41,855 nucleotides of DNA from an uncultured Chlorobiaceae bacterium (GCA_903994455.1 CAJEXI010000029.1:1-41855); one strand, 5' to 3'; positions 33,001 to 41,115 are shown, counted from the stretch's first letter. The notes: generated from the letters alone by a model not told the origin. A program made the numbers and translations.

Positions 33001-33472
33001 TAAACATGAGCTTAATCGGAACAGCATAATCTATAGGGAATCTATAGGACAACAGAAGCCATACCAGTTTATTGATGTTATGGAGTGGTATGCCAGAATA
33101 GAAAGTGGTTTAAAAGTAAAGCTTCATGATCATAATGATACAAAAACCTATGATTCACAGTCATTAAATGATGTTGATAGAAAATTTATGTTAACCTGTT
33201 TAAACAAAGTGCTATATGGTACAGCTTCGGTTGTTCGTTATGCTCTTGAGAAAAATCATATTAAAACGAACAACATTATCTGCAAAACAGGTACATCCGA
33301 AAAATCAGATCAAAACTCCAATTCAGCAAGTTCATTTATTTTATCCAACCACAACTATACCGTCGGTATTATGTTAAATGGAACAATCCCGGAGAATAAG
33401 CAAAATTTAGCGGCTAAAGACTTATTTGTCACTCTTATCCCGGTTTTAATTAAATACAATATTTTACAATAA
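30002..33472 (+). CDS. SEDS-like (FtsW/RodA) membrane region fused to a penicillin-binding transpeptidase domain
   Basis: 1,156 residues, GTG start. One N-terminal helix, then a ~220-residue extracytoplasmic domain, then a polytopic region (about 265-720). It includes PASMRSTCHSDFAFLWSLTF, resembling the SEDS loop with a key Asp (here D554) before FxF. The usual following GEE is absent. From about 860 the sequence is a class B PBP-like transpeptidase: IGSVMIVENKTGKILANSS; S916-x-x-K919 in IGSLKKILVAYAAL; K1095-T-G-T in ICKTGTSEKSD; the SxN position is probably SDD at 950-952. SEDS proteins polymerise glycan strands and PBPs crosslink them, normally as two separate partners. Here both are in one chain, next to a transglutaminase-like membrane protein. 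Whether both activities survive is uncertain. Confidence 0.7.
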   Translation: MKNKYLIFLIALVICSAMYSAYSISVMLYNNKTPYTVECKGILLDKSKVYAISNTKSQSSDTLNINFPQSKVIMPSTLGYIYYDKSKSEFVLKNNQCIYDISHGTPNNYFLPYAKRLKDKFLDKNIFGPSEIIRQDALLDYGIKYNNSVGTLENRVSVKLDRYGRQIYLKIKDDGVGVKYLVKSSSKNLYNIVLNQPVTTNIPYVFLFDNTTSVSSKYTLEVNAKTFSVSYKVKDNRGIVIKEGKESSPEFIVGGYLFSINPKYTLQFCILYILFNAFLFGLQIFFINLYSKQKSPVYKSLLSIRILFNCIVFLATPLFLTSYYLVSGRVLYLIAIIVLNGSFFAPKTFLHSLDLSKLKISLLKKYIGLIFFAVMMLIFIKFFAENECLFQIPLLHVQQVVILLLIAFSQDELLKDVQYGRFLRIFMIISYSVVISFVSSDFGSLIYTLLAFLLVELVSKTIKLKYILLLGVFLTSLLFVAYHNSPDQFSERKSYRIIAPYINPESNHLSKINEADRESYSTIFLNLKNIVDGKAPRFNDVIIPASMRSTCHSDFAFLWSLTFGGLIFFLIFILVLIALIKDLVFLLFCSIREIRIDKETSFAFPKSREAELVRYLLAFVIISFIYPVVSNSVIIPLTGQSIPCLSISTIEVIFLIILMAFLSSIFANDKYYNKPSKINYFYSDVQRSMSYSLFFVFGLLAVFFLIRGVLLLGFSDTLSWKKHLSDERMKFDQQIPDYYNKNGLVKFAKVVVGDDNITNVNKSKKPILKNLASLYYSDKPYSQTMYDSKEFNNTTDKLLRQMTVDSIFTTRSKTISGIHHPFGTVYSFNQQVNNKQVVKVSNDYYRSIPFNSQTLNADLTAECSKALESHLSLIGIQSNIGSVMIVENKTGKILANSSFPLLATTNSNEHYYFIGSLKKILVAYAALSIDSSYRSKIYGGKSFQEFLQYSDDYYAAALLKDLLKNHREKLGNVLENDFDLPLYSLTDDAYLDALPNSIDFKHELNRNSIIYRESIGQQKPYQFIDVMEWYARIESGLKVKLHDHNDTKTYDSQSLNDVDRKFMLTCLNKVLYGTASVVRYALEKNHIKTNNIICKTGTSEKSDQNSNSASSFILSNHNYTVGIMLNGTIPENKQNLAAKDLFVTLIPVLIKYNILQ

Positions 33473-33856
33473 ATTTTCAGTATCCAGGGGTTCAATAACA
33501 ACTTTTCTGCTGCATATCTATCAGCTCAAATTCGTGATGTTTGACACTGACACGCTTTCTTTATCTCCTGATGGCTCGTTTAAGGCTCCCACCTAATAAA
33601 ACAACTGCCGCTTCCACTGTGGGGCTTGTGATCCCCTTGTTTGCTGTTCTTTATCAACTTTCTTTTCAAGTCAATGATTGGCAATGAGGCTTGGGGACAT
33701 TTTTTCGGCGCAATTCTTTACGACGTTCTCTGGAGACTTCCCTTACGGATAATTGGCTCCCTATGGCGGGGGATGAGAAATCTTTTCCATCAATGAGTTG
33801 ATTAGGGAAATTGCTTTTTGCGAAAGTTTTTCTATATTGGTATAAAAACCTTACGC
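33473..33856. other. Gap before the restriction-modification genes
   Basis: No convincing gene. A minus-strand open frame (33666-33875) gives 69 residues ending RERRKELRRKNVPKPHCQSL, but it overlaps the methyltransferase start and has no recognisable domain. Confidence 0.4.
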
Positions 33857-34963
33857 ATGAGCAAGTATTATACAACCGAAGAAGCCGCTCTTTATCTGGG
33901 CGTATCTTCAGCCAGAATCCGACAGTTTATTCTGGAGGAACGCCTTCAAACCGATAAATCGGGCAGAGATCACCTCATTGAGGAGTCTGTTCTTTCTGAT
34001 TTTGCCAGGTTTGGCAGAAAGAAGGTTGGTCGTCCATATCTTGAACAGGGAAAAACGGATATTGCCACTATACAGCCAGAAAGAGCGTCGGTATCAAATC
34101 ATTTCATCAACAGAGATCAGCTTGATGAAGTGGGAATTCAGGTGATCAATGGCGATACCAGAGATATTATTAAAACCCTCCCTGATGAGATGTTCAGATG
34201 TGTTGTTACCTCTCCGCCCTACTGGGGTGTGAGGGATTATGGCGTTGAACATCAGATTGGCGCTGAGCCTGACCTTCAGGATTATGTGAATGCTCTTGTA
34301 GACATATTTTCTGAAGTGCGACGAGTCTTGAAACCTGACGGAACCTTCTGGCTGAATCTTGGTAATACCTATACTTCAGGCGGGAGAAAATGGCGACAGG
34401 AGGATTCTAAAAATAAGGGCAGGGCAATGTCGTACCGCCCTCCGACACCTGATGGTCTGAAGAAAAAAGACCTGATTGGCGTAGCCTGGATGGTGGCGAT
34501 GGCTTGTCAGCTTGATGGGTGGTATTTGAGAAATGACATTATCTGGCACAAACCAAATTGCCAGCCAGAAAGCGTGAAAGACCGCTTGACGGTAGCTCAT
34601 GAATACCTCTTCATGTTCTCAAAATCTGAACAATACTATTTTAATCAGGAGGCGATCAAGGAGTCGTACACCAACGGCAATGGCTTTAAAAACAAGCGGA
34701 CAGTCTGGTCGATCAATACCGAACCTTGCGCAGAGGCTCACTTTGCCGTGTTTCCCAAAAATCTGGTACGACCTTGCATAGTAGCCGGGTCAGAGGAAGG
34801 TGATCTGATTCTGGATCCGTTCTATGGTTCCGGGACGGTTGGCATTGTTTCGCAGGAACTCAACAGAAAATGCGTGGGTATTGAAATAAATCCGGATTAT
34901 GTGGACATATCGACCAGACGCAATGCTCGTGTTCAGGGAGCACTCATACTACAGGAATCGTAA
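33857..34963 (+). CDS. Type II DNA methyltransferase (N4/N6 class) with N-terminal HTH
   Basis: 368 residues from the ATG at 33857 (MSKYYTTEEAALYLGVSSAR). Residues 1-60 form an excisionase/MerR-like helix-turn-helix (EAALYLGVSSARIRQFILEE) followed by KKVGRPYL, a DNA-minor-groove-like basic patch. The catalytic motif TSPPYWGVRDYG precedes the S-adenosylmethionine motif DPFYGSGTVGIVSQEL, the beta order; TSPPYW is frequent in N4-cytosine enzymes. It protects DNA from the convergent restriction enzyme, whose gene overlaps its last 20 bp. The HTH could let it control its own promoter or add sequence recognition, which is inference. Confidence 0.8.
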   Translation: MSKYYTTEEAALYLGVSSARIRQFILEERLQTDKSGRDHLIEESVLSDFARFGRKKVGRPYLEQGKTDIATIQPERASVSNHFINRDQLDEVGIQVINGDTRDIIKTLPDEMFRCVVTSPPYWGVRDYGVEHQIGAEPDLQDYVNALVDIFSEVRRVLKPDGTFWLNLGNTYTSGGRKWRQEDSKNKGRAMSYRPPTPDGLKKKDLIGVAWMVAMACQLDGWYLRNDIIWHKPNCQPESVKDRLTVAHEYLFMFSKSEQYYFNQEAIKESYTNGNGFKNKRTVWSINTEPCAEAHFAVFPKNLVRPCIVAGSEEGDLILDPFYGSGTVGIVSQELNRKCVGIEINPDYVDISTRRNARVQGALILQES

Positions 34964-35708
34964 ATTCCCAACGTGCATGCACTATGCAACGGCTTTTCAG
35001 AAGATTCTTGAGCTGAAGCTTCCTCTCACTTCCTCCATCGAAGTAAAGCTGGTATAACTCTGTATCACCGTCACTTACAAAGCAGTATCCTGGCTTTGGA
35101 AATTGCGTGCTTCCAATTTTCATCTCCAGCTTTCCGCTACTTGCAAGCATCAGGAGAGGCTTGGGTATTTCTACAAGTTCATAAATCCAGTCCGGCGCTT
35201 TCCGAAGGGCTCTGAGAATGAGTATCCTTTCATAATTGTCAAGGTGCGCGAAAAAAAGATCGAGCAGCGTTACCAGATCAGCAGGATTATCGCCCCAGTG
35301 CCCTTTTCCCAACTCCATAAATTTGCTGATCCATATTTTTTCCTCCTTGATACCTTTGTCTGCCTGTGTTTTTAATGAAACACGAGTACGGTCAATAATG
35401 ATATCATGTCCCTGGTTTCCTTTGGGAGCAAGCGTTGCTCGTTCGGATGACATGTTGACAACACGTTCAAGAACATATTCAAATTTATCCTTTGAGAATG
35501 GTTCTGCTGAAAAGCTGTGATGTATTCTCAGCGCATCGCCAAAATTTTCCAAAGTTTCTTCGTCAAAAAGATCGGAATGCACAATTGAGTAGTGATGCTG
35601 GCACTGAAATATCTGAACCGTTCTTTCCAGCCACGAAAATTGTCCCGGCGTAAGATCACGAATGGATGCAACCAGCAATTCAATTCTGGTTCTGTCTATT
35701 TCGCTCAT
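34944..35708 (-). CDS. Type II restriction endonuclease, PD-(D/E)xK-like
   Basis: 254 residues. A nuclease core is suggested by PKGNQGHDIIIDRTRVSLKT (about residues 94-113): Asp before a hydrophobic strand and S-L-K in the place of (D/E)-x-K, as in several type II enzymes. The C-terminal part is beta-rich (GSTQFPKPGYCFVSDGDTEL). The assignment leans on the convergent methyltransferase gene, which it overlaps by 20 bp at the 3' end. SmaI/XcyI-like enzymes have such partners, but I cannot state the recognition site. Confidence 0.6.
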   Translation of the reverse strand: MSEIDRTRIELLVASIRDLTPGQFSWLERTVQIFQCQHHYSIVHSDLFDEETLENFGDALRIHHSFSAEPFSKDKFEYVLERVVNMSSERATLAPKGNQGHDIIIDRTRVSLKTQADKGIKEEKIWISKFMELGKGHWGDNPADLVTLLDLFFAHLDNYERILILRALRKAPDWIYELVEIPKPLLMLASSGKLEMKIGSTQFPKPGYCFVSDGDTELYQLYFDGGSERKLQLKNLLKSRCIVHARWEFTIPVV

Positions 35709-35844
35709 ATTTCAATGGTTACAATGTTGTTACTTTGAAAGAGAGATGTTAACCGAACCATGAAATAAATACAAATAAATCCCAATGGATCACAATGAAA
35801 TTAGGGATATTGGCCAATAGAGGCAGAGTAAAAAAACATATTTA

Positions 35845-36240
35845 TTACACGAATTCTATCAAAGCCTGGCCGCTCTTCACTGCCTCTCCCGGTGATGCCA
35901 TGATCTTTTTCACGGTGCCAGCAGTATGGGCGGTAATATTGGTCTCCATTTTCATGGCCTCCAGCACGACCAGCAGGTCGTCTACCTGGAGCTTTTGACC
36001 TACCTGAACATTAACTCGCTGCACAATCCCGGCGATGGGACTCCGGCAGACCTTTTCGTCCGGCAAACCGTCCGCAACGGGCTGCATAGCCAGCGGTTGA
36101 GGCGATGGCATGACGACCTGCCTCGACTGAATGGTTGAGGTCTGTTCCTGGAAAGAGTCCGGGGTACGGATCTCCTCTCCTTCAAGAACATCGACGTCAA
36201 CGATATATTTTTTTCCATCTATGGTCAAAATCAACTGCAC
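35845..36240 (-). CDS. Biotin carboxyl carrier subunit (1.3S-like)
   Basis: 131 residues. Residues 65-131 are a biotinyl domain with the attachment lysine K97 in VLEAMKMETNI; SPIAGIVQRVNVQVGQKLQV is the other hairpin. The N-terminal 60 residues are a short strand plus a flexible linker. It carries CO2 between the two carboxyltransferase subunits encoded upstream. Last gene of the minus-strand operon. Confidence 0.85.
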   Translation of the reverse strand: MQLILTIDGKKYIVDVDVLEGEEIRTPDSFQEQTSTIQSRQVVMPSPQPLAMQPVADGLPDEKVCRSPIAGIVQRVNVQVGQKLQVDDLLVVLEAMKMETNITAHTAGTVKKIMASPGEAVKSGQALIEFV

Positions 36241-36251
36241 GGTAGTATTCC

Positions 36252-36461
36252 TTATTTAGTGGTGCTGAAGGTGTGGGATGACTGGATTGAGACACGTCCC
36301 TGTTGAGACCAGGAGCTTGGCCCCTGGTTGCTGATGAATCGGGCCCTGCGTATTCGGACGTTTTTTCCGAGATACGCGGCGATGGCTGACGACATGATGA
36401 CCAGCAGTTCCTCGGTAATTTCCGACTCACTCTGTATGGGCTCGGGCATGGTTGCTTCCAT
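36252..36461 (-). CDS. Small OadG-like subunit
   Basis: 69 residues. The helix ITEELLVIMSSAIAAYLGKN followed by VRIRRARFI and SSWSQQGRVS is the soluble C-terminal pattern of OadG/gamma-like subunits of biotin-dependent decarboxylases. The membrane helix of true OadG is missing. It probably helps assemble the carboxyltransferase complex. Gaps to neighbours are 11 and 10 bp. Confidence 0.6.
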   Translation of the reverse strand: MEATMPEPIQSESEITEELLVIMSSAIAAYLGKNVRIRRARFISNQGPSSWSQQGRVSIQSSHTFSTTK

Positions 36462-36471
36462 TGGGATACGG

Positions 36472-38016
36472 TTAAAGTGGAATCAGGCCATGTTTTTTCT
36501 GGGGCCTGAATTCCCGTTTTGAATGGAGAAAATCGAGTGACATGGCCAGATAGCGGCGTGTTTCAGCCGGTTCGATGATGTCATCAATCTGAAAATGTGC
36601 TGCTGCGGCGTAAGGGGTGGCAAAGGTTTCGCGATACTCCTTGACCAGCTCCTGGCGCCGTTCTACTGGATCTTCTGCGCTTTTGAGCTCGTTCCTGAAA
36701 ATAATGTCTACGGCTCCATCTGCTCCCATGACGGCGATTTCAGCGGAAGGCCAGGAGACGACTCTGTCGGCATCAAGATCCTTGCTGCACATGGCCAGAT
36801 AGGCTCCGCCATAAGCTTTGCGGAGAACTACCGTGATTTTTGGAACTGTTGCAGCGGCGTAGGCGAAGAGCATTTTGGCGCCATGCCGGATGATTCCGCC
36901 ATACTCCTGCTCGACGCCGGGCAGAAAGCCTGGAACATCGACAAAGGTGATGAGCGGTATGTTGAAGGCATTGCAGAACCGGATGAAGCGGGCGGCCTTG
37001 TCCGATGCGTTGATATCGAGCACGCCAGCCAGAACATTAGGTTGGTTGGCGACTATCCCGACTGCGCGTCCCTGAAGCCGTGCAAACCCTATAACAATAT
37101 TAGGGGCAAAGGAAGATTGCACCTCCATGAAATCGGCGTTGTCAATGATATTGCCGATGACCTCCCGAATGTCGTATCGTTGTTTCGGATCCAGGGGGAT
37201 GATGGAGTTCAGACGTTTGTTCGGAACGATAACCTCTTCGGCCTCTCCCCGGGGTGAGTCCTCCAGATTGTTGGAAGGGAGGAATGAGAGCAGGCGTTTG
37301 CAGATGGCGATAGCGTCCAAATCATCCTCGGCGATAAAGTGAACAACCCCGGAGTTATTCATCTGGGCTATCGGTCCACCAAGATCTTCGGCGCTCACCA
37401 CTTCACCAGTGACGGCCTTGATGACTGAGGGGCCAGTAATAAACATTCGTGCCGCCCTGGTCTGGATGATGAAGTCGGTCAAAGCTGGACTGTAGGCAGC
37501 ACCACCGGCGCAAGGGCCGCAGATAATGGAGACCTGCGGTACAACTCCGGAGAGCATGACGTTGTTGTAGAAGACCTTGCCGTAGCCGGAGAGGCTGTCG
37601 ATACCCTCCTGAATACGCGCTCCGCCGGAGTCGTTGATCATGACAAAGGGCGTGCCGGTTTTAAGCGAAGACTGCATCATCTGCACGATTTTGGTGCAGT
37701 GGGCTTCACCGGCCGATCCACCAACCACGGTGAAATCCTGGCTGGCGACATGTACAAGCCTGCCGTTGATACTTCCAGGCCCGGTGACAACGCCATCGGC
37801 CGGCATCTCCTTGTCCGTCATGCCGAAGTTGGTGCAGCGGTGTTTGGCAAAAAGTCCCGTTTCCTGAAAACTGTCCTGATCGAGAAGGGCGCTGATGCGT
37901 TCACGTGCGCTGAGACTACCTGCCTGGTGCTGGCGGTCTATTTTATCCTGCCCGCCACCCAATTGTAACGTCTCTTTTCGTTGGTTAAGATCCTGTATTA
38001 TCTCATCAATATTCAT
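36472..38016 (-). CDS. Acyl-CoA carboxyltransferase subunit (12S / PccB / MmdA-like)
   Basis: 514 residues from the ATG at 38016, which has AGGA five bases before it. A GTG six codons earlier (38034) is the alternative. Landmarks of the crotonase-like acyl-CoA carboxyltransferase: LSARERISALLD, FTVVGGSAGEAH, INDSGGARIQEGIDSL, ICGPCAGGAAYSPALTDF, TGEVVSAEDLGG, DVPGFLPGVEQEYGGIIRHG. It moves a carboxyl group between biotin and an acyl-CoA such as propionyl-/methylmalonyl-CoA. It lies between the pyruvate-type carboxyltransferase and the carrier subunit. Confidence 0.85.
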   Translation of the reverse strand: MNIDEIIQDLNQRKETLQLGGGQDKIDRQHQAGSLSARERISALLDQDSFQETGLFAKHRCTNFGMTDKEMPADGVVTGPGSINGRLVHVASQDFTVVGGSAGEAHCTKIVQMMQSSLKTGTPFVMINDSGGARIQEGIDSLSGYGKVFYNNVMLSGVVPQVSIICGPCAGGAAYSPALTDFIIQTRAARMFITGPSVIKAVTGEVVSAEDLGGPIAQMNNSGVVHFIAEDDLDAIAICKRLLSFLPSNNLEDSPRGEAEEVIVPNKRLNSIIPLDPKQRYDIREVIGNIIDNADFMEVQSSFAPNIVIGFARLQGRAVGIVANQPNVLAGVLDINASDKAARFIRFCNAFNIPLITFVDVPGFLPGVEQEYGGIIRHGAKMLFAYAAATVPKITVVLRKAYGGAYLAMCSKDLDADRVVSWPSAEIAVMGADGAVDIIFRNELKSAEDPVERRQELVKEYRETFATPYAAAAHFQIDDIIEPAETRRYLAMSLDFLHSKREFRPQKKHGLIPL

Positions 38017-38052
38017 GGTGTCCTGACTATGCACTGATTATCCTTTTTATAA

Positions 38053-39558
38053 TTATTGGTATGGCGTTACCGTCACCTTGTGCTGCCGCCCGCTGAGGGT
38101 CACAGAGTAGGTGATAGGGCCGGTGATCGCTCCCTGATGGCCTTCGGCAGGTTGAGTTTCCGACTCTCCGGTCTCGGGATCCCGTCCAAGGTTGCGAGGC
38201 CCTTCGTGACGTTCAGCAAAAAACTTGGGCGCTACCTGCGGGAACATGGCATACGTCAGTACATCTTCATCCGTACCGTTGCATCCGGTCAGGCCAAGAG
38301 CCTCCCGGCGGAGCTTGTCCCACTCGGGTTTCAGCAGATTTGCCGGACGGCAATGGATCGGCTTTTTGTGGGCATGCTCTTGTGCCATTTTCACCACTTC
38401 GGGATTTTTTTCGCCTGATACGGCGCCGTAGTATCCAAGCATGAGGTCGGCAAATTCGCCGGTCAACACCTTGTATCTTCCCATGAGCACATTTAAAACG
38501 GCCTGAGTGCCTACAATCTGGCTGCTTGGGGTAACAAGGGGGACATAGCCGGTATCCTTGCGAACACGGGGAATCTCTTCGAGAACCTCTTTCATCCGAT
38601 CGCCAGCGCCCTGTTGCTTGAGCTGACTCTCCATGTTCGAGAGCATACCGCCGGGAATCTGGCTCTTGAAGATCTCAGTCTCAACGCCGGTAACTTTGGA
38701 GAGGAACTCGCTGTATCGGCCAAGCATTGTCATGAAATGATTCTTGACTTTATAAATTTTTTCAAGATCGACACGGGTGGTGTAGCCTGTCCCTTCCAGC
38801 ATTTCGATGAAGCTTTCCGTCGGGTTGTGTCCCGGTCCAAGACTCATGGAGCTGATTGCAGTATCAACGCAATCCACACCAGCTTCAACAGCTTTCATCA
38901 GGCTTACCAGCGTCACCCCGGTGGTGGCATGGGCATGAATATGAACCCGAAGATCATTGCCGCACGCCTCTTTTATCCCTTTCACAATATCATAAGCAGC
39001 CTGGGGCTTAATGAGAGCCGCCATATCCTTGATGCAGAGGGAGTCTACGCCCATATCCTGCAATCTTTTGGCCTGGTCAACAAAGAGAGCCGTCGTGTGG
39101 ATGGGGCTGACCGTGTAGCAGATCGTGCCCTGAGCGTGCCCGCCTGCTTTTTTGACGGCACGAACCGAGGTCTCTATATTTCGCAGGTCATTGAGGGCGT
39201 CAAAAATGCGGAAGACATCCATGCCGTTTTCTGCCGATTTGTTGCAGAAGCGCTCCACCACCTCATCCTGGTAGTGGCGATACCCCAGCAGATTCTGGCC
39301 GCGCAACAGCATCTGCAGCGGGGTTTTTGGCATAAGACTCTTGAAGGTGCGCAAGCGTTCCCATGGGTCCTCGTTCAAAAAGCGGATGCATGCGTCGTAC
39401 GTAGCGCCTCCCCAGCACTCAATTGACCAGTAGCCAGCCTCGTCGAGCTCTGCGCAAGCTCCGGTCATATCTTCAATTCCAAGCCTGGTAGCAATCAGGC
39501 TCTGGTGAGCGTCCCGCAGGGCAAGCTCGGTAATATCAATAGTTCTATTTATGGTCAC
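38053..39558 (-). CDS. Pyruvate/oxaloacetate carboxyltransferase subunit (5S / PycB / OadA-like)
   Basis: 501 residues, GTG start. Metal- and substrate-binding motifs of the TIM-barrel carboxyltransferase: ITELALRDAHQSLIATR (Asp16), ECWGGATYDACIRFL, FRIFDALND, and HIHAHATTGV with the metal-binding His pair. The C-terminal biotinyl domain of long OadA forms is absent: the protein ends VTLSGRQHKVTVTPYQ, and the carrier is a separate gene. No biotin carboxylase gene is in the window, so the operon fits a transcarboxylase or decarboxylase better than an ATP-dependent carboxylase. Partner: the 12S-like subunit, about 36 bp downstream. Confidence 0.85.
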   Translation of the reverse strand: MTINRTIDITELALRDAHQSLIATRLGIEDMTGACAELDEAGYWSIECWGGATYDACIRFLNEDPWERLRTFKSLMPKTPLQMLLRGQNLLGYRHYQDEVVERFCNKSAENGMDVFRIFDALNDLRNIETSVRAVKKAGGHAQGTICYTVSPIHTTALFVDQAKRLQDMGVDSLCIKDMAALIKPQAAYDIVKGIKEACGNDLRVHIHAHATTGVTLVSLMKAVEAGVDCVDTAISSMSLGPGHNPTESFIEMLEGTGYTTRVDLEKIYKVKNHFMTMLGRYSEFLSKVTGVETEIFKSQIPGGMLSNMESQLKQQGAGDRMKEVLEEIPRVRKDTGYVPLVTPSSQIVGTQAVLNVLMGRYKVLTGEFADLMLGYYGAVSGEKNPEVVKMAQEHAHKKPIHCRPANLLKPEWDKLRREALGLTGCNGTDEDVLTYAMFPQVAPKFFAERHEGPRNLGRDPETGESETQPAEGHQGAITGPITYSVTLSGRQHKVTVTPYQ

Positions 39559-40158
39559 TCTTATTTATGATGTTAGATGTACGATAATTTCCGGTTTCGG
39601 AAACTTGGCGGATCTCCCTGTAAAGCAGATCGATTTCACCAGTGAATATTTGAATTTTTAAGTAAAATAATGATAATTTAGTGTCAAATTCGATGTTAAA
39701 TCCGGCTTTTTTAGTGCCTAAAAGAACAGATACTATGAACTGGCGAATATAATGAATTATGATGAGAATAAGCTATCCTATTTGATTTATTCCCCAATTT
39801 TCAGTTTTATTGGGGTTAGGCTGCGTGCCGTACCAGCGTCTTTTTACGACTAATCCATATTCTTTTTTCTGTAGTATTTCTTGCGCCTTGATGGCGTTAT
39901 ATTTCCATTTTTTACGAATAGTTGTCATCATTACGTGTTTATATTGCGGGCAGTAAGTGCCTTAGTTTTCTGATAATGTTTTGTGTGGCTGATTGAGTTT
40001 ATTGTATTTTCAGGAACATTTTTCCCTCTGATTGAGGTGTTCATGCCTGGTGGAGTGGAAGCTTGTTTTTCTCCGCAATAGAATTGTAACGTATTTTCAC
40101 TTGAGTTGTTTGTCTTTGTTATTAGTGAGCTTCAGGTGGCAACCATATCATCTGATTC
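39559..40158. other. Divergent intergenic region
   Basis: 600 bp between the minus-strand carboxyltransferase operon and plus-strand cbiB, so it should hold promoters for both. No gene is seen. A hairpin CCCCAAT/ATTGGGG lies at 39792-39815. I found no cobalamin-riboswitch B12 box before cbiB. Confidence 0.5.
39792..39815 (+). other. Stem-loop in the divergent region
   Basis: CCCCAAT (39792-39798) and ATTGGGG (39809-39815) form a perfect 7-bp stem with a 10-base loop. No T-tract follows, so it is more likely a regulatory structure or operator than a terminator. Confidence 0.35.
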
Positions 40159-41115
40159 ATGGTTACTCCTGAGCTTCTTCTTCTGGCGGCGTATGTGCTC
40201 GACCTCATCGTTGGTGACCCTCGCTGGATGCCCCATCCGGTCAGGGGCATTGGCTGGCTTGCGTTGCAGACCGAGGCGTTGCTGAGGCGAACTGCTCTGC
40301 CTCTTCAGCTGGCGGGTATGTTGGCCGTGCTGGTTGTTGTCGGTGGCTCTGCCGGGATTGCCGGGTTGCTCGTGATACTGGCAGCGAAGGCGCATCCAGC
40401 GGCAGGTATGGCTGTGGCCATTTATCTTATGTACAGTTGCTTTGCCGTCAAGGATCTTGCGGGTCATGCCGAAGCGGTACGGAAAGCGCTTGATGCCGAC
40501 GATATTGAGCTGGCGCGTCAGAAGGTCTCCTTTATTGTTGGGCGAGATACGGCGGCGTTGACAGCCAGCGGCATTGCACTTGCTGCCACTGAAAGTGTTG
40601 CAGAGAACAGCGTTGATGGTGTCACTGCGCCTCTTTTCTATGCGCTGCTCTTCGGCCCGGTTGGTGCCATTACCTACAAGGCGATCAATACCCTCGACTC
40701 CACCTTTGGCTATAAAAATGAACGCTATCTTGAATTTGGCTGGGCTGCGGCCAGGCTGGATGATTGTGCCAACTATCTGCCCGCAAGAGTGACGGTTCTT
40801 GTCATCGCACTGGCGGCGGCTATCAGTAAACTCCGGGTTTATGATATCTTTCAAGCTGTCAGTCAGGGTGCCAGACTTCACGCAAGTCCCAACGCCGGAT
40901 ATCCCGAATGCGCTTATGCTGGTGCGCTTGGAGTCACCTTTGGCGGTGGCAGAAGTTACGGCGGAGAGTTCCATAATTCTCCCTTGCTTGGTGTCAGAGG
41001 GGGGGAGTGTTCGTCGCTCACTATTCGGCAAAGTCTGAGGTTGATGCGGATGACTGCCGTGTTGTTTCTTGCGCTTGGGGTGGGGGTCAGGCTGCTTGTG
41101 CATTCAATAATATGA
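40159..41115 (+). CDS. cbiB: Adenosylcobinamide-phosphate synthase
   Basis: 318 residues, polytopic membrane protein of the CbiB/CobD family. It attaches aminopropanol (phosphate) to adenosylcobyric acid in B12 synthesis. Family landmarks: LDLIVGDPRWMPHPVRGIGW, ESVAENSVDGVTAPLFYALL, NTLDSTFGYKNERYLEFGW, ARLDDCANYLPAR and HASPNAGYPECAYAGALGV. Full length. It stands alone here, without other cobalamin genes. B12 is also needed by methylmalonyl-CoA mutase, which would connect to the neighbouring acyl-CoA carboxyltransferase operon, but that is inference. Confidence 0.9.
   Translation: MVTPELLLLAAYVLDLIVGDPRWMPHPVRGIGWLALQTEALLRRTALPLQLAGMLAVLVVVGGSAGIAGLLVILAAKAHPAAGMAVAIYLMYSCFAVKDLAGHAEAVRKALDADDIELARQKVSFIVGRDTAALTASGIALAATESVAENSVDGVTAPLFYALLFGPVGAITYKAINTLDSTFGYKNERYLEFGWAAARLDDCANYLPARVTVLVIALAAAISKLRVYDIFQAVSQGARLHASPNAGYPECAYAGALGVTFGGGRSYGGEFHNSPLLGVRGGECSSLTIRQSLRLMRMTAVLFLALGVGVRLLVHSII

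Noticed and set aside
33666..33875. Minus-strand 69-codon ORF before the methyltransferase
   Set aside because: Overlaps the methyltransferase start, has no recognisable domain and no clear start signal; kept only as a remark.
35808..35819. 12-bp palindrome TATTGGCCAATA downstream of the biotin carrier gene
   Set aside because: Short, no loop and no T-tract; could occur by chance.
38614..39426. Long plus-strand ORF (270 codons)
   Set aside because: Antisense to the well-supported pyruvate-type carboxyltransferase gene; no domain and no ribosome binding site.
39559..40158. Possible cobalamin riboswitch before cbiB
   Set aside because: I looked for a B12-box-like sequence and matching stem-loops and found only a simple 7-bp hairpin.
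40132..41103. Long minus-strand ORF (323 codons)
   Set aside because: Antisense shadow of cbiB, low-complexity composition.
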